Source of the DNA: WHSV01 sp050694055 | Lineage (GTDB): Bacteria > Actinomycetota > CADDZG01 > WHSQ01 | Direction of reading: 5' to 3' | DNA length: 31,905 nt | Assembly (NCBI GenBank): GCA_050694055.1 | Contig: JBOGWX010000146.1 | Span: forward strand, 1-31,905 | Notes under the pieces: generated by a model | Database searches by the model: none | Told to the model about the DNA's origin: nothing | Seen by the model: only the letters and a program-made list of their open reading frames with translations | Made by a program: the position numbers and the translations under genes | Shown here: positions 1 through 7,865 of the stretch, one piece after another | Layout of the letters: the number at the start of each line of letters is the position of its first letter | Numbering within the stretch: position 1 is the stretch's first letter

Positions 1-57
1 GGTCCAACGCGCCTCCTTGGGTCCCTTCTCAGCCACCGCTGACCTCCCAGTTCCCAT
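1..57 (-). CDS. 5' end of an unidentified protein, cut by the window edge
   Basis: An ATG at 57 reads leftward off the window with no stop, giving 19 residues that begin MGTGRSAVAEKGPKEARWT. A very strong ribosome binding site, AGGAGGTGATC, lies 5-7 bases upstream on the minus strand and a plausible promoter lies behind it, which is why I believe the start. The visible residues are basic and match no family I can name. Function unknown. Confidence 0.4.
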   Translation of the reverse strand, partial: MGTGRSAVAEKGPKEARWT

Positions 58-79
58 GGGATCACCTCCTCCGCGGACC

Positions 80-108
80 ATCATCATGTCCGCTTGTGCG
101 GTGTCCAA
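80..108 (-). promoter_or_regulatory. Putative promoter of the left-edge gene
   Basis: On the minus strand TTGGAC (108-103) and GATGAT (85-80) are separated by exactly 17 bases, resembling -35 and -10 boxes, and point at the ATG at 57. Only sequence resemblance supports it. Confidence 0.3.
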
Positions 109-260
109 GGAAATCGGGTGCGGTGGAGACTGAAACCGTCGGGCTCCCATGAAATCTCGGGTGCCTCGCGCTTGCGTTGTTGCTTACAGAGTGGGTCTGG
201 GTCGTCTACTCCCTGGGCCGGCGTGGTCCGCTTCCTAGAGAAAGTCGGTCAGCTGCCAGA

Positions 261-289
261 AGTTTGAATAGCATCCACTTAGGCCCACA
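261..289 (+). repeat. TA-associated 29-bp element, copy 1
   Basis: The core TTTGAATAGCATCCACTT followed by AGGCCCAC recurs at 6887-6915 and 7743-7771 in the same orientation with only a few substitutions. This copy ends 26 bases before the presumed start of the first antitoxin gene. Immediately after it come alternating ACAAC (287-291), GTTGT (298-302) and ACAAC (308-312) half-sites that could form an antitoxin operator. The element does not look like a -35/-10 pair; its function is unknown. Confidence 0.7.
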
Positions 290-314
290 ACCCCACTGTT
301 GTTTACTACAACGC

Positions 315-562
315 GTGCTAACGGGTTCCAGAAGCAGCCAGGCTTTCTGGCAAGAACCCTGCAACGATCCGACGCTGGATCCGCGAGGGGAGGCGCCGCG
401 CGCACGGTGGGGACCCAGCACAACATGGAAGAAGCCGACCTCTATGGCGTCATCGGAGAGGACCGTCTCCCGGTTCCCAAGTGGTGGCCCCGCCGCACGT
501 TTTCGGACACGCCCCACCCCGACGCCGTCGCGATCATCCGGCAGCAACGCCGCGAGCACTAA
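315..562 (+). pseudogene. Antitoxin with excisionase-type helix-turn-helix, frameshifted
   Basis: Read across three frames, this encodes a small MerR/excisionase-like DNA-binding protein of the kind that pairs with PIN toxins. GTG 315 starts VLT in one frame. VPEAARLSGKNPATIRRW and REGR continue one frame on (325-405). VGTQHNMEEADLYGV to QQRREH with stop at 562 lies in a third frame. Two +1 slips, near 324 (a GGG run) and near 409 (GG), explain it. The HTH occupies the first ~25 residues; the C-terminal half is the typical partner-binding tail. The stop lies 5 bases before the toxin ATG, the usual antitoxin-toxin spacing. As read, no functional full-length protein is made unless the indels are sequencing errors. 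Confidence 0.6.
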
Positions 563-567
563 ACGCG

Positions 568-961
568 ATGCTCGTCGTCGATGCGACCGTGGCGTTCGAC
601 GCAGCTTTCGACACCGTCGTGTTCGACAGGATCGCGCCCATGGACCCCTGTCGGGCCACCATTGCTCTGGTCCGAGACCACCGCCGCGCTCCGGCAGGCG
701 GCTTTTCGAGGATCGGTTACCGGCGCCGAGGCGTTTATCGCTCTGAATCGCTTCATTTCCTCTCCGATCGAGCGAAGGTCCCCGCGGCGGCTGTATCTAG
801 AAGCGTGGAATCTCGCCGCCCAACTTGGCTGGGCCAAGACCTACGAAGCCGAGTACATCGCTCTCGCTCGTCTGCTCAACAGTCCCTTGCTGACCAAGGA
901 CGGCCGGCTCAAGCGCCGGGCTGTCCGCGTGGCCGAGATCATCGGCCCTACCGAGCTATGA
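568..961 (+). pseudogene. PIN-domain (VapC-type) toxin, frameshifted
   Basis: PIN-domain toxins are Mg-dependent ribonucleases. ATG 568 gives MLVVDATVAFDAAFDTVVF and then DRIAPMD, a normal PIN N-terminus with the first catalytic Asp. Around 640-652 the reading must move forward one base to continue as GPPLLWSETTAALRQAAF and, near the end, TYEAEYIALARLL and LLTKDGRL, the third and fourth acidic motifs of the fold. The stop is at 961. Intact, it would be ~130 residues, normal for the family. With one +1 indel it is broken as sequenced. It sits directly after the matching antitoxin, so the pair forms a degraded or mis-sequenced toxin-antitoxin module. Confidence 0.65.
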
Positions 962-1282
962 CCCACTCTCAAGTGAAGCTTCGTAGCTCGTCGACGAGGT
1001 TTGAGTAGTAACGGTTCCCGTCCGATCGCTGCGCGTGCTTCCAGCGGGCGTTGTGGTTGCTGTCGTGACCTTGGCGGGGACCGCGGGGGGTCGTTGAGTG
1101 GTAACGATCGATGCGCCGCTTGGCGGTATCGGCGCGTCAGGCGTCGGAAGGTTAGCCGGCGTCGAGCCGCTTGGACCAGTGCGTGTAGCTGCGGCGCACG
1201 CGGATCGCACACTCGGTCAACCGATCCCCGGCCGAATGGACCGAACGGAAGGTGCTCGACGGGCACGCACGAGGGTCCGCTG
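962..1282. other. Intergenic stretch, no gene recognised
   Basis: There are 320 bases between the end of the PIN toxin and the convergent cupredoxin gene. Open frames exist on both strands but none has a recognisable motif or a convincing ribosome binding site. A perfect 12-bp palindrome, CTCGTCGACGAG, lies at 987-998. Nothing else stands out. Confidence 0.5.
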
Positions 1283-2014
1283 CTAGTTGACGACAAGCAC
1301 ACCTTGCATCGTCTCTTCGTGACCGGGCACGTCGCAGAGGAACTTGTACGTCCCAGGCGCGAGATCGACGTCGACGCGGACGGCTGCCGACCCGGGCAGC
1401 TCGGCTCGCACGTTGGTGCCTTCGACCACGAAGGTGTGGCGGAACGGATCCTGGTTCTGCGCCCACAGCGCGCCGCCCTGCTGCACCTCGATGCGCTCGG
1501 GGTAGTTCACGTTCGTGGCGGTGACCGGCACGTCACCCGCCTGCTTAACCGCGCTGCTGACGCCCGAGGTAGCCACCACGGATATGACAACGGCAGCCGC
1601 CACGATCAGACCCGCGAGCGCGGCGATCGGCCGGCGGCTCCGCCGCTCGGCCCCGCGCAGGGCCATGACTGCACCGACGACGACCACAACGGACGCGACG
1701 ACGATGAACAACTCTGGCAGGAAGCTCGCCGGTGTCTCCGGGTGGGTGAACCCCTGGATCATGAACGGCGCCCCCGTCGCGACTTGCAGCGACGGGACAA
1801 CGACGGCGACGATGAGCAGCCAGCGCAACGCGCGCCACAGGATGGCGAGTCCCAGAGCGAGGTAGATCGCGGCTGGCAGGCCCCAAAACGGCGTCACCTC
1901 GCCGGCGATCACCTGCAGGGCGACGAACATCGCCGCGAGTACGAACAGTGCGAGAGCGACGAAGCGGTCTCCGGCGGCGGGTCTTCCGGCCTCCGACATC
2001 GTGATGGTACCCAT
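1283..2014 (-). CDS. Membrane-anchored cupredoxin-domain protein
   Basis: A 243-residue protein with about four hydrophobic segments (roughly residues 17-38, 46-74, 100-119 and 130-150), then an extracytoplasmic cupredoxin domain from ~160 to the end. Blue-copper ligands are all present: H193 (in RHTF), C227 (FLC), H232 (PGH) and M236. Such domains carry electrons or bind copper. The start is ATG 2014, preceded by AGAAAGG at good spacing; longer readings upstream are arginine-rich and not credible. It lies 32 bases after the ABC permease gene on the same strand, so the three minus-strand genes are probably one transcript. A copper-related role for the exporter is only inference from this context. 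Confidence 0.8.
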   Translation of the reverse strand: MGTITMSEAGRPAAGDRFVALALFVLAAMFVALQVIAGEVTPFWGLPAAIYLALGLAILWRALRWLLIVAVVVPSLQVATGAPFMIQGFTHPETPASFLPELFIVVASVVVVVGAVMALRGAERRSRRPIAALAGLIVAAAVVISVVATSGVSSAVKQAGDVPVTATNVNYPERIEVQQGGALWAQNQDPFRHTFVVEGTNVRAELPGSAAVRVDVDLAPGTYKFLCDVPGHEETMQGVLVVN

Positions 2015-2046
2015 GGCACGCCTTTCTGGTGCGGTGAAGGGCCGCG

Positions 2047-2742
2047 TCACAGCGGCAGCGAGTGAGGACGATGTATGCGGATACGTCGGTGCCAGGCCCA
2101 TGACGCGACGGCGAGAAGGATCAGGACGGAACCGAGGGCGTGTGCGACAGCGCCGGCGACGGTGCCGTCGCTGTACCCGGACGCGATCGAGATGATCTCG
2201 ATCGGTCCCCACAGCGGCAGCGACCGGGCTACCGCTGTCTCGGGCGGCACGCTCATCGCGATGCCGACGACGCCGATGAGGATGAGCGTCCCCTCCAGCT
2301 CGCGGGGGACGAGGGCCCCGATGACCAGACCCAGCGCGACCGACACGACCGCCATGAGGAGCAGCGCGAGGAGCATCAGGCCGGCGTCGTCGATGTGCTC
2401 GCTGGACCGCGACAGGATCAAGGGCGCGAACAGCGCGACGAGTGCGAGGCCGAGGACGTGGAGGAGCAGCAGCCGGCCGACGAGGCCTTGCCAGGCCGGT
2501 GCGCCGGCCAGCGCGAGCCGGGGGTCCGCGCGCCGCCATCCGAGCACGGCGAACAGGCCTGCAGCAGCGACGGCCCAGGACACCCCGATCGAGCCGCTGA
2601 GCATGCCCCACGCCTCACTTGCGGGGACCGAGTAGTAGAAGGCGGCCGGCAGCAGGATGAGCAGCACCATGACGGCGCGGCGGCGCAGCAACTCCCGTAG
2701 CTGCATCTCGGCGACGACGACGGTCCGGGCGAGCGCGCTCAT
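2047..2742 (-). CDS. ABC-2-type transporter permease
   Basis: A 231-residue protein with about six hydrophobic segments, starting MSALARTVVVAEMQLRELL, typical of small ABC-2-family exporter permeases. It forms the membrane channel for the ATPase encoded just upstream. Its ATG overlaps the ATPase stop as ATGA, a strong sign of translational coupling. A Pro-Glu-rich bend (SVPPET) lies between the fourth and fifth segments. The substrate cannot be told from sequence. The neighbouring cupredoxin gene and divergent two-component system suggest an envelope- or metal-stress exporter, as inference only. Confidence 0.75.
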   Translation of the reverse strand: MSALARTVVVAEMQLRELLRRRAVMVLLILLPAAFYYSVPASEAWGMLSGSIGVSWAVAAAGLFAVLGWRRADPRLALAGAPAWQGLVGRLLLLHVLGLALVALFAPLILSRSSEHIDDAGLMLLALLLMAVVSVALGLVIGALVPRELEGTLILIGVVGIAMSVPPETAVARSLPLWGPIEIISIASGYSDGTVAGAVAHALGSVLILLAVASWAWHRRIRIHRPHSLPL

Positions 2743-3371
2743 GCGGTGGCGCCTGCGAACTCGTGCACGCCGAGGTCGCGGACCTCGACGAGGCAGTCGA
2801 CGCGATGCGTCTCGGTGAGGAGGTGCGTCACGATCACGACCGCGCGGCCTTCGTCGCGCCAGGTGTCGACATGCGTCCAAAAGTCGATGTAGGACCCCAT
2901 GTCGAAGCCCTGGTAGGGCTCGTCCAGCAGCAGGATCCCTGGGTCCCCGAGCAGGGCCAGCGCGAGATTGAGCTTCTGGCGCGTGCCGCCGGAGAGGTCC
3001 TTGGCGATCGCCTTCTCGCCACCGGGAAAACCGAAGGACTCCAGCAGGGCCATCCCGGTCGCGCGCGCTTCACGCCGGGACAGCCCCGCAGCGGCGCCGA
3101 ATAGGACGACGTGCTGCTCGGCGTTGAGCAGGTCGATGACGCCCGGCTCCTGGGGGCAGTACCCCACCGGAACCGTCAGGGCCACGGTGCCGCCGTCGGT
3201 GCGTAGCAGCCCGGCGCACACCCGCAGCAGGGTGGTCTTGCCGACGCCGTTCTCGCCAACGATCGCGACTACTTCGCCCCGGCCGACGTGGAAGTCGACC
3301 CCGTCGAGGACGGGCCGCCGGCCGTACCGCTTGGAGATGTGCTGCGCGTGCAGCGCGGGTGTGGTGGTCAT
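2739..3371 (-). CDS. ABC transporter ATP-binding protein
   Basis: A 210-residue ATPase with all expected motifs: Walker A GENGVGKTT (~residues 38-46), ABC signature LSGGTRQK, Walker B ILLLDEP, and the switch histidine in VIVTHLL. It powers the permease encoded next, which it overlaps by 4 bases. The start is taken at ATG 3371 (MTTTPALHAQHISKRYG), because the aligned ABC fold begins there; an upstream start at 3407 would add only a non-conserved stretch. It is divergent from the histidine kinase gene, with a 155-base gap between them. Confidence 0.85.
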   Translation of the reverse strand: MTTTPALHAQHISKRYGRRPVLDGVDFHVGRGEVVAIVGENGVGKTTLLRVCAGLLRTDGGTVALTVPVGYCPQEPGVIDLLNAEQHVVLFGAAAGLSRREARATGMALLESFGFPGGEKAIAKDLSGGTRQKLNLALALLGDPGILLLDEPYQGFDMGSYIDFWTHVDTWRDEGRAVVIVTHLLTETHRVDCLVEVRDLGVHEFAGATA

Positions 3372-3435
3372 GCGCCGACCATACGGATGCGGTCGTGCGC
3401 CGCCCATCCCGCTGGCCGCCGTTGTTGCCGCGGCT

Positions 3436-3458
3436 TTCCGGGTGCCGGCGTTCCGGGT
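3436..3458. promoter_or_regulatory. Direct repeat in the exporter/kinase divergent region
   Basis: TTCCGGGT occurs at 3436-3443 and again at 3451-3458, 15 bases apart, between the divergent ABC exporter and two-component genes. It could be a response-regulator site, but no binding evidence exists. Confidence 0.25.
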
Positions 3459-3526
3459 ACCCTCCGACCGGGCTGGGGGCAGACACCCTGTTCACGCGGG
3501 CGCGGCCGGTGCATGATGAGAGCGAT

Positions 3527-5500
3527 ATGGACATCCGACGACGCTTCGCAGATGTCGTCCTGGCCACGGGCGCCGTCTGCGTGGTGATGTCGACGCTCCT
3601 TCTGTGGCGCTACCGCGATCCGGTCGGCGAGCTGCCGTGGCTGGTGGCGATGGCGGTCTTCATCGCGGCGGCGACGTACACTGGGCACAAGCTTCCTGAC
3701 AACCGTGCGGCCTGGTGGTTCGCGCTGGGTGCCGGGTCGGTGGGGATGGGGCAGGGCGCCGACACCCTCCTCGCGGTGACGCTGGCACGCGACGCCAACG
3801 CCTCAGTGCTCGCGTGGCTCGCGCTCGCGTACCACCTCAACCTCGTGTTCACCGGCGGCTCCATGGCGCACCTGTTCGGGCTGTTCCCCGACGGACGCCC
3901 GCAGACCGGCTACGAACGAGCCCTCCTGAGAGGGGTGTGGGCCCTCTTCCTCTTCCCGCCCCTCGTGCTGCTGGCGCTGCCCTCTATCCAGTTTCCCTCG
4001 TACTACGCCGTCGCAGCCGTGGCGAACCCGTACGCCGTGCGGGGTCTGACTGGCCTGGGTGAGGCGGCCGCCGTGGTGGTAACCATGAGCCAGGCGGCGT
4101 TCGGCGCCGGTGTCGTGATCCTGGGGTTGCGGTACCGGCGTGCCGACGCGCAGACCCGGCAGCGGATCCGGTGGCTGCTCGTCCCCGCGCTGGTCACCCT
4201 CTTCGCGATCCTGCTGGACGTCGTCGTCCACGCGCCGGGAGCGGTCCTCGAACTGCTCTACATCGGCGCGATGCTCCTGGTGCCGCTGACGATCGCCGTC
4301 GCGCTGCTGCGGCCGAGCGTGCTCGACGTCGACCTCGTGCTGCGCAAGTCGCTGGTGTACGGGCTGTTGTGGCTGGTGATCGCAGCCGCGTACGTTGGCG
4401 CCGCGGCAAGCTTGGGGGTGGCGGCGGGGCAGCGGTTCTCCGTCGGGATGGCGATCACGCTGACGGTCATCGCGACGCTCGTGTTCCAGCCGGCACGACG
4501 GTGGCTCGAGGGCCTGGCCGACCGCTGGGTGTTCGGGGCGCGGACCGACCCGACCCGACTGATCACGCGGCTCGGCGCCGCACTGGAGGAGACCGTCGAA
4601 CTGGAGCGGCTGCTGCCGCGGATGGCCGCCACCCTCGAGGAGGGCCTGGGGCTGCGCTGGGCGCGGGTGCGGCTCCAGCCGTTGTCACCGGCGGTGGGCG
4701 ACAAGGCGGTGCTGCAGGTGCCGATCGTGCTCGGCGACGAGCGCCTGGGTGTCGTGGAGTGCGGCCCGAAGATCGCCGGCCCGCTGACCGCGGACGACGA
4801 GGCGGTGGTCACGACCTTGGCGACAGGCGGCCTTGGCGGTGCGCAACGTCCGGCTCACCGCGGAGCTTGAGCGTTCGCGCATCCGACTGATCCGCGCGCA
4901 GGACGCCGAACGGGCGGCGCATCGAACGCAACATCCACGACGGCGTACAGCAGGACCCTCGTGGCGCTGATCGCCAACGCGAGTCACGCACGTACCGTGA
5001 TCCGGCGCGATCCGGTGGCCGGCGAGGTGGCGGTCGCCGAGCTGCAGGACGGGCTGCAGCGGGTCAACACCGAGCTGCGCGAGCTGGCCCACGGCATTCA
5101 TCCCAGCGTGCTCGGCGATCGCGGGCTGCTCGAAGCGGTCGAGGCGTTGGCCGCCCGCAGCAGCGTGCCGGTCGCCGTGCGGGCGGATCCGTCTCTGCGG
5201 GGGGAGCGCTTCGCCGAGGAGGTCGAGGGCGCCAGCTACTTCACGGTCGCCGAGGCCCTGGCGAACGTGATCAAGCACGCCGCCGCGACGCGCGCGGAGG
5301 TGCGGCTGGCACGGTCGGACGACGCACTGCGCATCGCGGTACACGACGACGGCGAAGGCTTCGACCTGGCGACGGCCGTGGGGGAGGGGCTGGCGAACCT
5401 CGCCGAACGCTTGGCGGCCCTGGGGGGGCGGCTAGACGTGGTCAGCACTCCCGGCCAAGGCACAACCGTGACCGCGCAGCTGCGGGTGTCGGGTGCCTGA
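3527..5500 (+). pseudogene. Membrane sensor histidine kinase (HisKA_3), three +1 frameshifts
   Basis: From ATG 3527 (MDIRRRFADVVLATGAV) come about ten membrane segments (to ~residue 320), then a GAF-like region (DRWVFGARTDPTRLITRL onward), a HisKA_3 helix and a HATPase_c domain (EALANVIKHA, DDGEGFD, GEGLANLAERLAALGG). Three extra single bases lie within about 140 bases around the phosphorylated histidine: an A near 4823, a G in 4912-4914 and a C in 4956-4958. Without them the protein reads AQDAERRRIERNIHDGVQQD and is ~656 residues. The net three bases restore frame, so the HATPase part (from ~4961) is in the original frame. As sequenced, translation stops at 4870 before the H-box. It overlaps the response regulator gene and would be its partner. 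Confidence 0.75.
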
Positions 5501-6224
5501 ACAGCACGGGCCTGCGAACGCGGCCGAGGATTCGCCGTCCCCGCGGCGGTTGCGCGTCGCGATCGCCGAGGACCACTACCTGGTGCGAGAGGGGACGCGG
5601 CGAGCGCTGGAAGACAGCGGCGAGGTCGAGGTCGTCGCAGCCGTGGGCACCGCTGCCGAGCTCGAGGACGCTGTCGCGCGGCTGCTCCCCGACGTGGTGG
5701 TAACCGACATCCGGATGCCGCCGAATCATCACACGGAAGGGATCAACGCCGCGCATCGCATCCGCTCGGCGCATCCCGACGTCGGCGTGGTGGTGCTGTC
5801 ACAGTACGCCGACGCCACCTACGCGCTGGAGCTGCTGCGCGACGGCACGGCGGCGCGGGCCTACCTGCTCAAGGAGCGCGTAGGCCATCCGGAGCAGCTC
5901 GTGCACGCGGTGCGGGAGGTCGCTCGGGGCGGGTCGGTGGTAGATCCTGACGTCGTTGCCGCGTTGGTCAGCGGCACCGCGCAGCGAGAGCAGTCGCAGC
6001 TACACCGCCTCACCGACCGCGAGCGAGACGTGCTCGAGCAGATGGCCCAGGGCCATACGAACGCCGCCATCGCCGAGCAGCTGTCGCTGTCGGAGTTCTC
6101 GATCGAGAAGTACGCGACGTCGATCTTCGCCAAGCTGGGGCTGCGCGACGAGCGGCAGACCCACCGGCGGGTGGCGGCGGTTCTGGCGCTCCTACACGAT
6201 GCCGGGCGGGCGCAGCCGCTGTAG
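5493..6224 (+). CDS. NarL/LuxR-family response regulator
   Basis: A 243-residue two-domain regulator. The receiver domain shows acidic E26/D27 in AEDHYLV, phospho-acceptor D72 in VVTDIRMPP, and the conserved Lys in AYLLKERV. The C-terminal LuxR-type HTH begins LTDRERDVLEQMAQGHTN and includes AIAEQLSLSEFSIEKY. The GTG start at 5493 overlaps the kinase stop by 8 bases, so the pair is translationally coupled. It probably controls the divergent exporter or its own operon in response to the kinase. The insert PPNHHTEGI after the phosphorylation site is typical of this actinobacterial subgroup. Confidence 0.9.
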   Translation: MPEQHGPANAAEDSPSPRRLRVAIAEDHYLVREGTRRALEDSGEVEVVAAVGTAAELEDAVARLLPDVVVTDIRMPPNHHTEGINAAHRIRSAHPDVGVVVLSQYADATYALELLRDGTAARAYLLKERVGHPEQLVHAVREVARGGSVVDPDVVAALVSGTAQREQSQLHRLTDRERDVLEQMAQGHTNAAIAEQLSLSEFSIEKYATSIFAKLGLRDERQTHRRVAAVLALLHDAGRAQPL

Positions 6225-6387
6225 GCCGGACGGAAGCGTCATAGTCGGTCACGTTGCGAACAGATTATGCACTTACGTCCCTATGCCGAATTCGAATCTA
6301 GACTCGTCGCGGGCCTTACGGTCGACGGCGATTGGAAGCGGCTGGAGCCCGGTCACGATCGACTCCATCCACCAAACCAAAGTGGTT

Positions 6388-6635
6388 GGCGACCTCGCCT
6401 TCCGGCTCGGCGGGACCAACGCTGCCGACGGCGCTACGATTGAGCACGGCCATGCCCGCGTCGTCGAACATCATCGTTACGAAGGCGCGGGTCACCTGTT
6501 CGGGCTGCCGTTCTCGACATCGGTGATCGCCACGGAGAACCCGTACATCCACGGCGGCAGCATCGAGCGAACGCTTCCATGCTGTGGGACTCATGGGGCC
6601 GGGCCGTCGCCTTTCTCGACAAACACCTGGAGTAG
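6388..6635 (+). pseudogene. Remnant of BAAT-type acyl-CoA thioesterase/hydrolase C-terminus
   Basis: The frame through ~6450-6560 reads VEHHRYEGAGHLFGLPF and then YIHGGS, resembling the catalytic-His region (AGH) of the BAAT C-terminal alpha/beta-hydrolase family. After a one-base loss near 6568 the next frame reads ANASMLWDSWGRAVAFLDKH and ends with a stop at 6633-6635, the usual C-terminus of that family. No N-terminal part, nucleophile motif or start is visible upstream, so this is a decayed tail. The 5' boundary is approximate. Confidence 0.45.
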
Positions 6636-6886
6636 CCGCGCCCTGCCGGGGGACCTGAGGTAGCGCGTGACATGATCCCAGCACGGTGAGCGTGTCGCTC
6701 GCGCGGTTCGTATTTGCAGGCATCACCACTCACCGGCTTTCCACAATGCGAATCGCGTAGGCGAAGTGTTTGCTCGCTGTGGCCTCGAGCGCGGGTCGTG
6801 CTGCTGCTCATGGGCGAAGGCACTCTGGGACCGTCAGCAGCGATCGCACTTGAGATCGGCTACTAACCCCCGGATGTCGCTCGGCC
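6636..6886. other. Intergenic stretch, no gene recognised
   Basis: Between the hydrolase remnant and the second copy of the TA-associated element I see no convincing coding frame, tRNA or terminator. Together with the leader up to 7033 this makes about 400 bases without a gene. Confidence 0.4.
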
Positions 6887-6915
6887 GGTTTGAATAGCAT
6901 CCACTTGGGCCCACC
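6887..6915 (+). repeat. TA-associated 29-bp element, copy 2
   Basis: This is the best-formed copy, containing TTTGAATAGCATCCACTT and then GGGCCCAC. TGGGCCCA within it is palindromic. It lies 118 bases upstream of the intact antitoxin start at 7034 and, with copy 3 at 7743, brackets that antitoxin-toxin pair as direct repeats. Confidence 0.75.
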
Positions 6916-7021
6916 GCGCGACCCACCATTGCACGCTTATTCGAACGACGAGCGAGCGTCCAAAAAGCTCCTTGCCATGTGGACCCTCGGGCGAGCCCAC
7001 GAGCCGCTCGGCCTATGTGTG

Positions 7022-7034
7022 TATGATGTGTGTA
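7022..7034 (+). promoter_or_regulatory. -10 box for leaderless antitoxin mRNA
   Basis: TATGAT at 7022-7027 is followed after six bases by the antitoxin ATG at 7034, which would fall at +1, the arrangement of leaderless actinobacterial transcripts. The start lies inside a TGTGTATG tandem (about 7016-7036) that may double as the antitoxin operator. No clear -35 box is visible. Confidence 0.45.
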
Positions 7035-7270
7035 TGTACAGCGAGCGACTCCAAATACTGCTAACCCCACAGCAGCGCCGCCATCTCCAGCAAGAGGCCG
7101 AGCGCCGCGGTACCTCTGTTACTGCACTCATCCGAGAGGCAATCAGCGAACATTTCGGGGTGGTGCCCGAAGGAGATCGGGGACGGGCGTATCGATCCAT
7201 CGTCGCCCGTCGGGGTCGCTTCCTGGCCCCCGACCAACTCGACGAGCTCGTCGAAGAGCGATTCGGGTAG
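7034..7270 (+). CDS. Ribbon-helix-helix antitoxin (VapB-type)
   Basis: A 78-residue protein: MYSERLQILLTPQQRRHLQQ, then EAERRGTSVTALIREAI, a classic ribbon-helix-helix DNA-binding fold of CopG/Arc type, then a tail (RGRFLAPDQLDELVEERF) expected to wrap the toxin. It would repress its own promoter and neutralise the PIN toxin that starts at the very next base after its stop. The start was chosen at ATG 7034 because the RHH begins there and a -10 box lies just upstream; a longer reading from 6890 would translate the repeat element. Confidence 0.8.
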   Translation: MYSERLQILLTPQQRRHLQQEAERRGTSVTALIREAISEHFGVVPEGDRGRAYRSIVARRGRFLAPDQLDELVEERFG

Positions 7271-7696
7271 TTGTTCTTCGTCGACACGAACATCGTCATC
7301 TACGCGATGACGCGCTCTCGTTATCGAGACCCATGCGCCCGCGTCCTCGAAGCCGTCTCGCGCGGCCACGCCGACGGTCGGACCTCGGTCGCCGTCCTCG
7401 AAGAAATTTGGCACTTGGAACTTCGGGGTTCACTTGGTGAGCTCACCGGATTGACTGCCGATGTCCGGGTTCTGTTCACTCCCGTTCTCCCTGTGACGGA
7501 TGACATTTTCGGAAAAGCCCTCAGCTTGGAAGTACCTCCTCAACTCGGAGCCAACGATCGTGTGCATGCCGCGACGTGCCTGGTCACCGGAATCCCTGCA
7601 ATCCTCTCGGCGGACGCCGGCTTCGAGGACGTGCGGGGACTTCGCAGGGTCGACCCACTTGACGAAAAGAGGCTGCGGCGGCTTCTCGCCAGCTAA
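7271..7696 (+). CDS. vapC: PIN-domain ribonuclease toxin (VapC-type)
   Basis: A 141-residue PIN-domain protein starting with TTG directly after the antitoxin stop. Acidic active-site residues are all visible: D5 in FFVDTNIVIYA, E44/E45 in VLEEIWHLE, D96 in GANDRVHAA and D115 in LSADAGFEDV. VapC toxins cleave tRNA or rRNA; this one's target is unknown. No ribosome binding site precedes the TTG, so translation probably depends on coupling to the antitoxin. Unlike the module at 315-961, this pair is intact. Confidence 0.88.
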   Translation: MFFVDTNIVIYAMTRSRYRDPCARVLEAVSRGHADGRTSVAVLEEIWHLELRGSLGELTGLTADVRVLFTPVLPVTDDIFGKALSLEVPPQLGANDRVHAATCLVTGIPAILSADAGFEDVRGLRRVDPLDEKRLRRLLAS

Positions 7697-7742
7697 GGGA
7701 GAACAGCCAACCTGCCCCTCAGGAGATGAGCCAGGTGCGAGA

Positions 7743-7771
7743 GGTTCGAATAGCATCCAATTGGGCCCACG
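7743..7771 (+). repeat. TA-associated 29-bp element, copy 3
   Basis: It reads GAATAGCATCCAATTGGG followed by CCCACG, with the same flanking GGTTC/T. It sits 46 bases after the vapC stop and precedes no recognisable toxin-antitoxin genes; the following 90 bases are noncoding. It could mark a lost module or the right boundary of a cassette. Confidence 0.7.
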
Positions 7772-7865
7772 TGACGATTCCGCTGGTCAGGTCAGGGCGG
7801 CTTTCATCCAGGCGAACTCCAGCGCGAGGCGCTCTCGAGGCCTTCGGACTCAAAGTCAACTCCGA

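Noticed and set aside
58..71. Sequence GGATCACCTCCT resembling the 3' end of 16S rRNA
   Set aside because: No rRNA precedes it; on the minus strand it is a ribosome binding site (AGGAGGTGATCC) a few bases before an ATG.
1283..2611. 442-residue reading of the cupredoxin gene
   Set aside because: The extra N-terminal part is an Arg-rich shadow of the ABC permease gene; the ribosome binding site supports ATG 2014.
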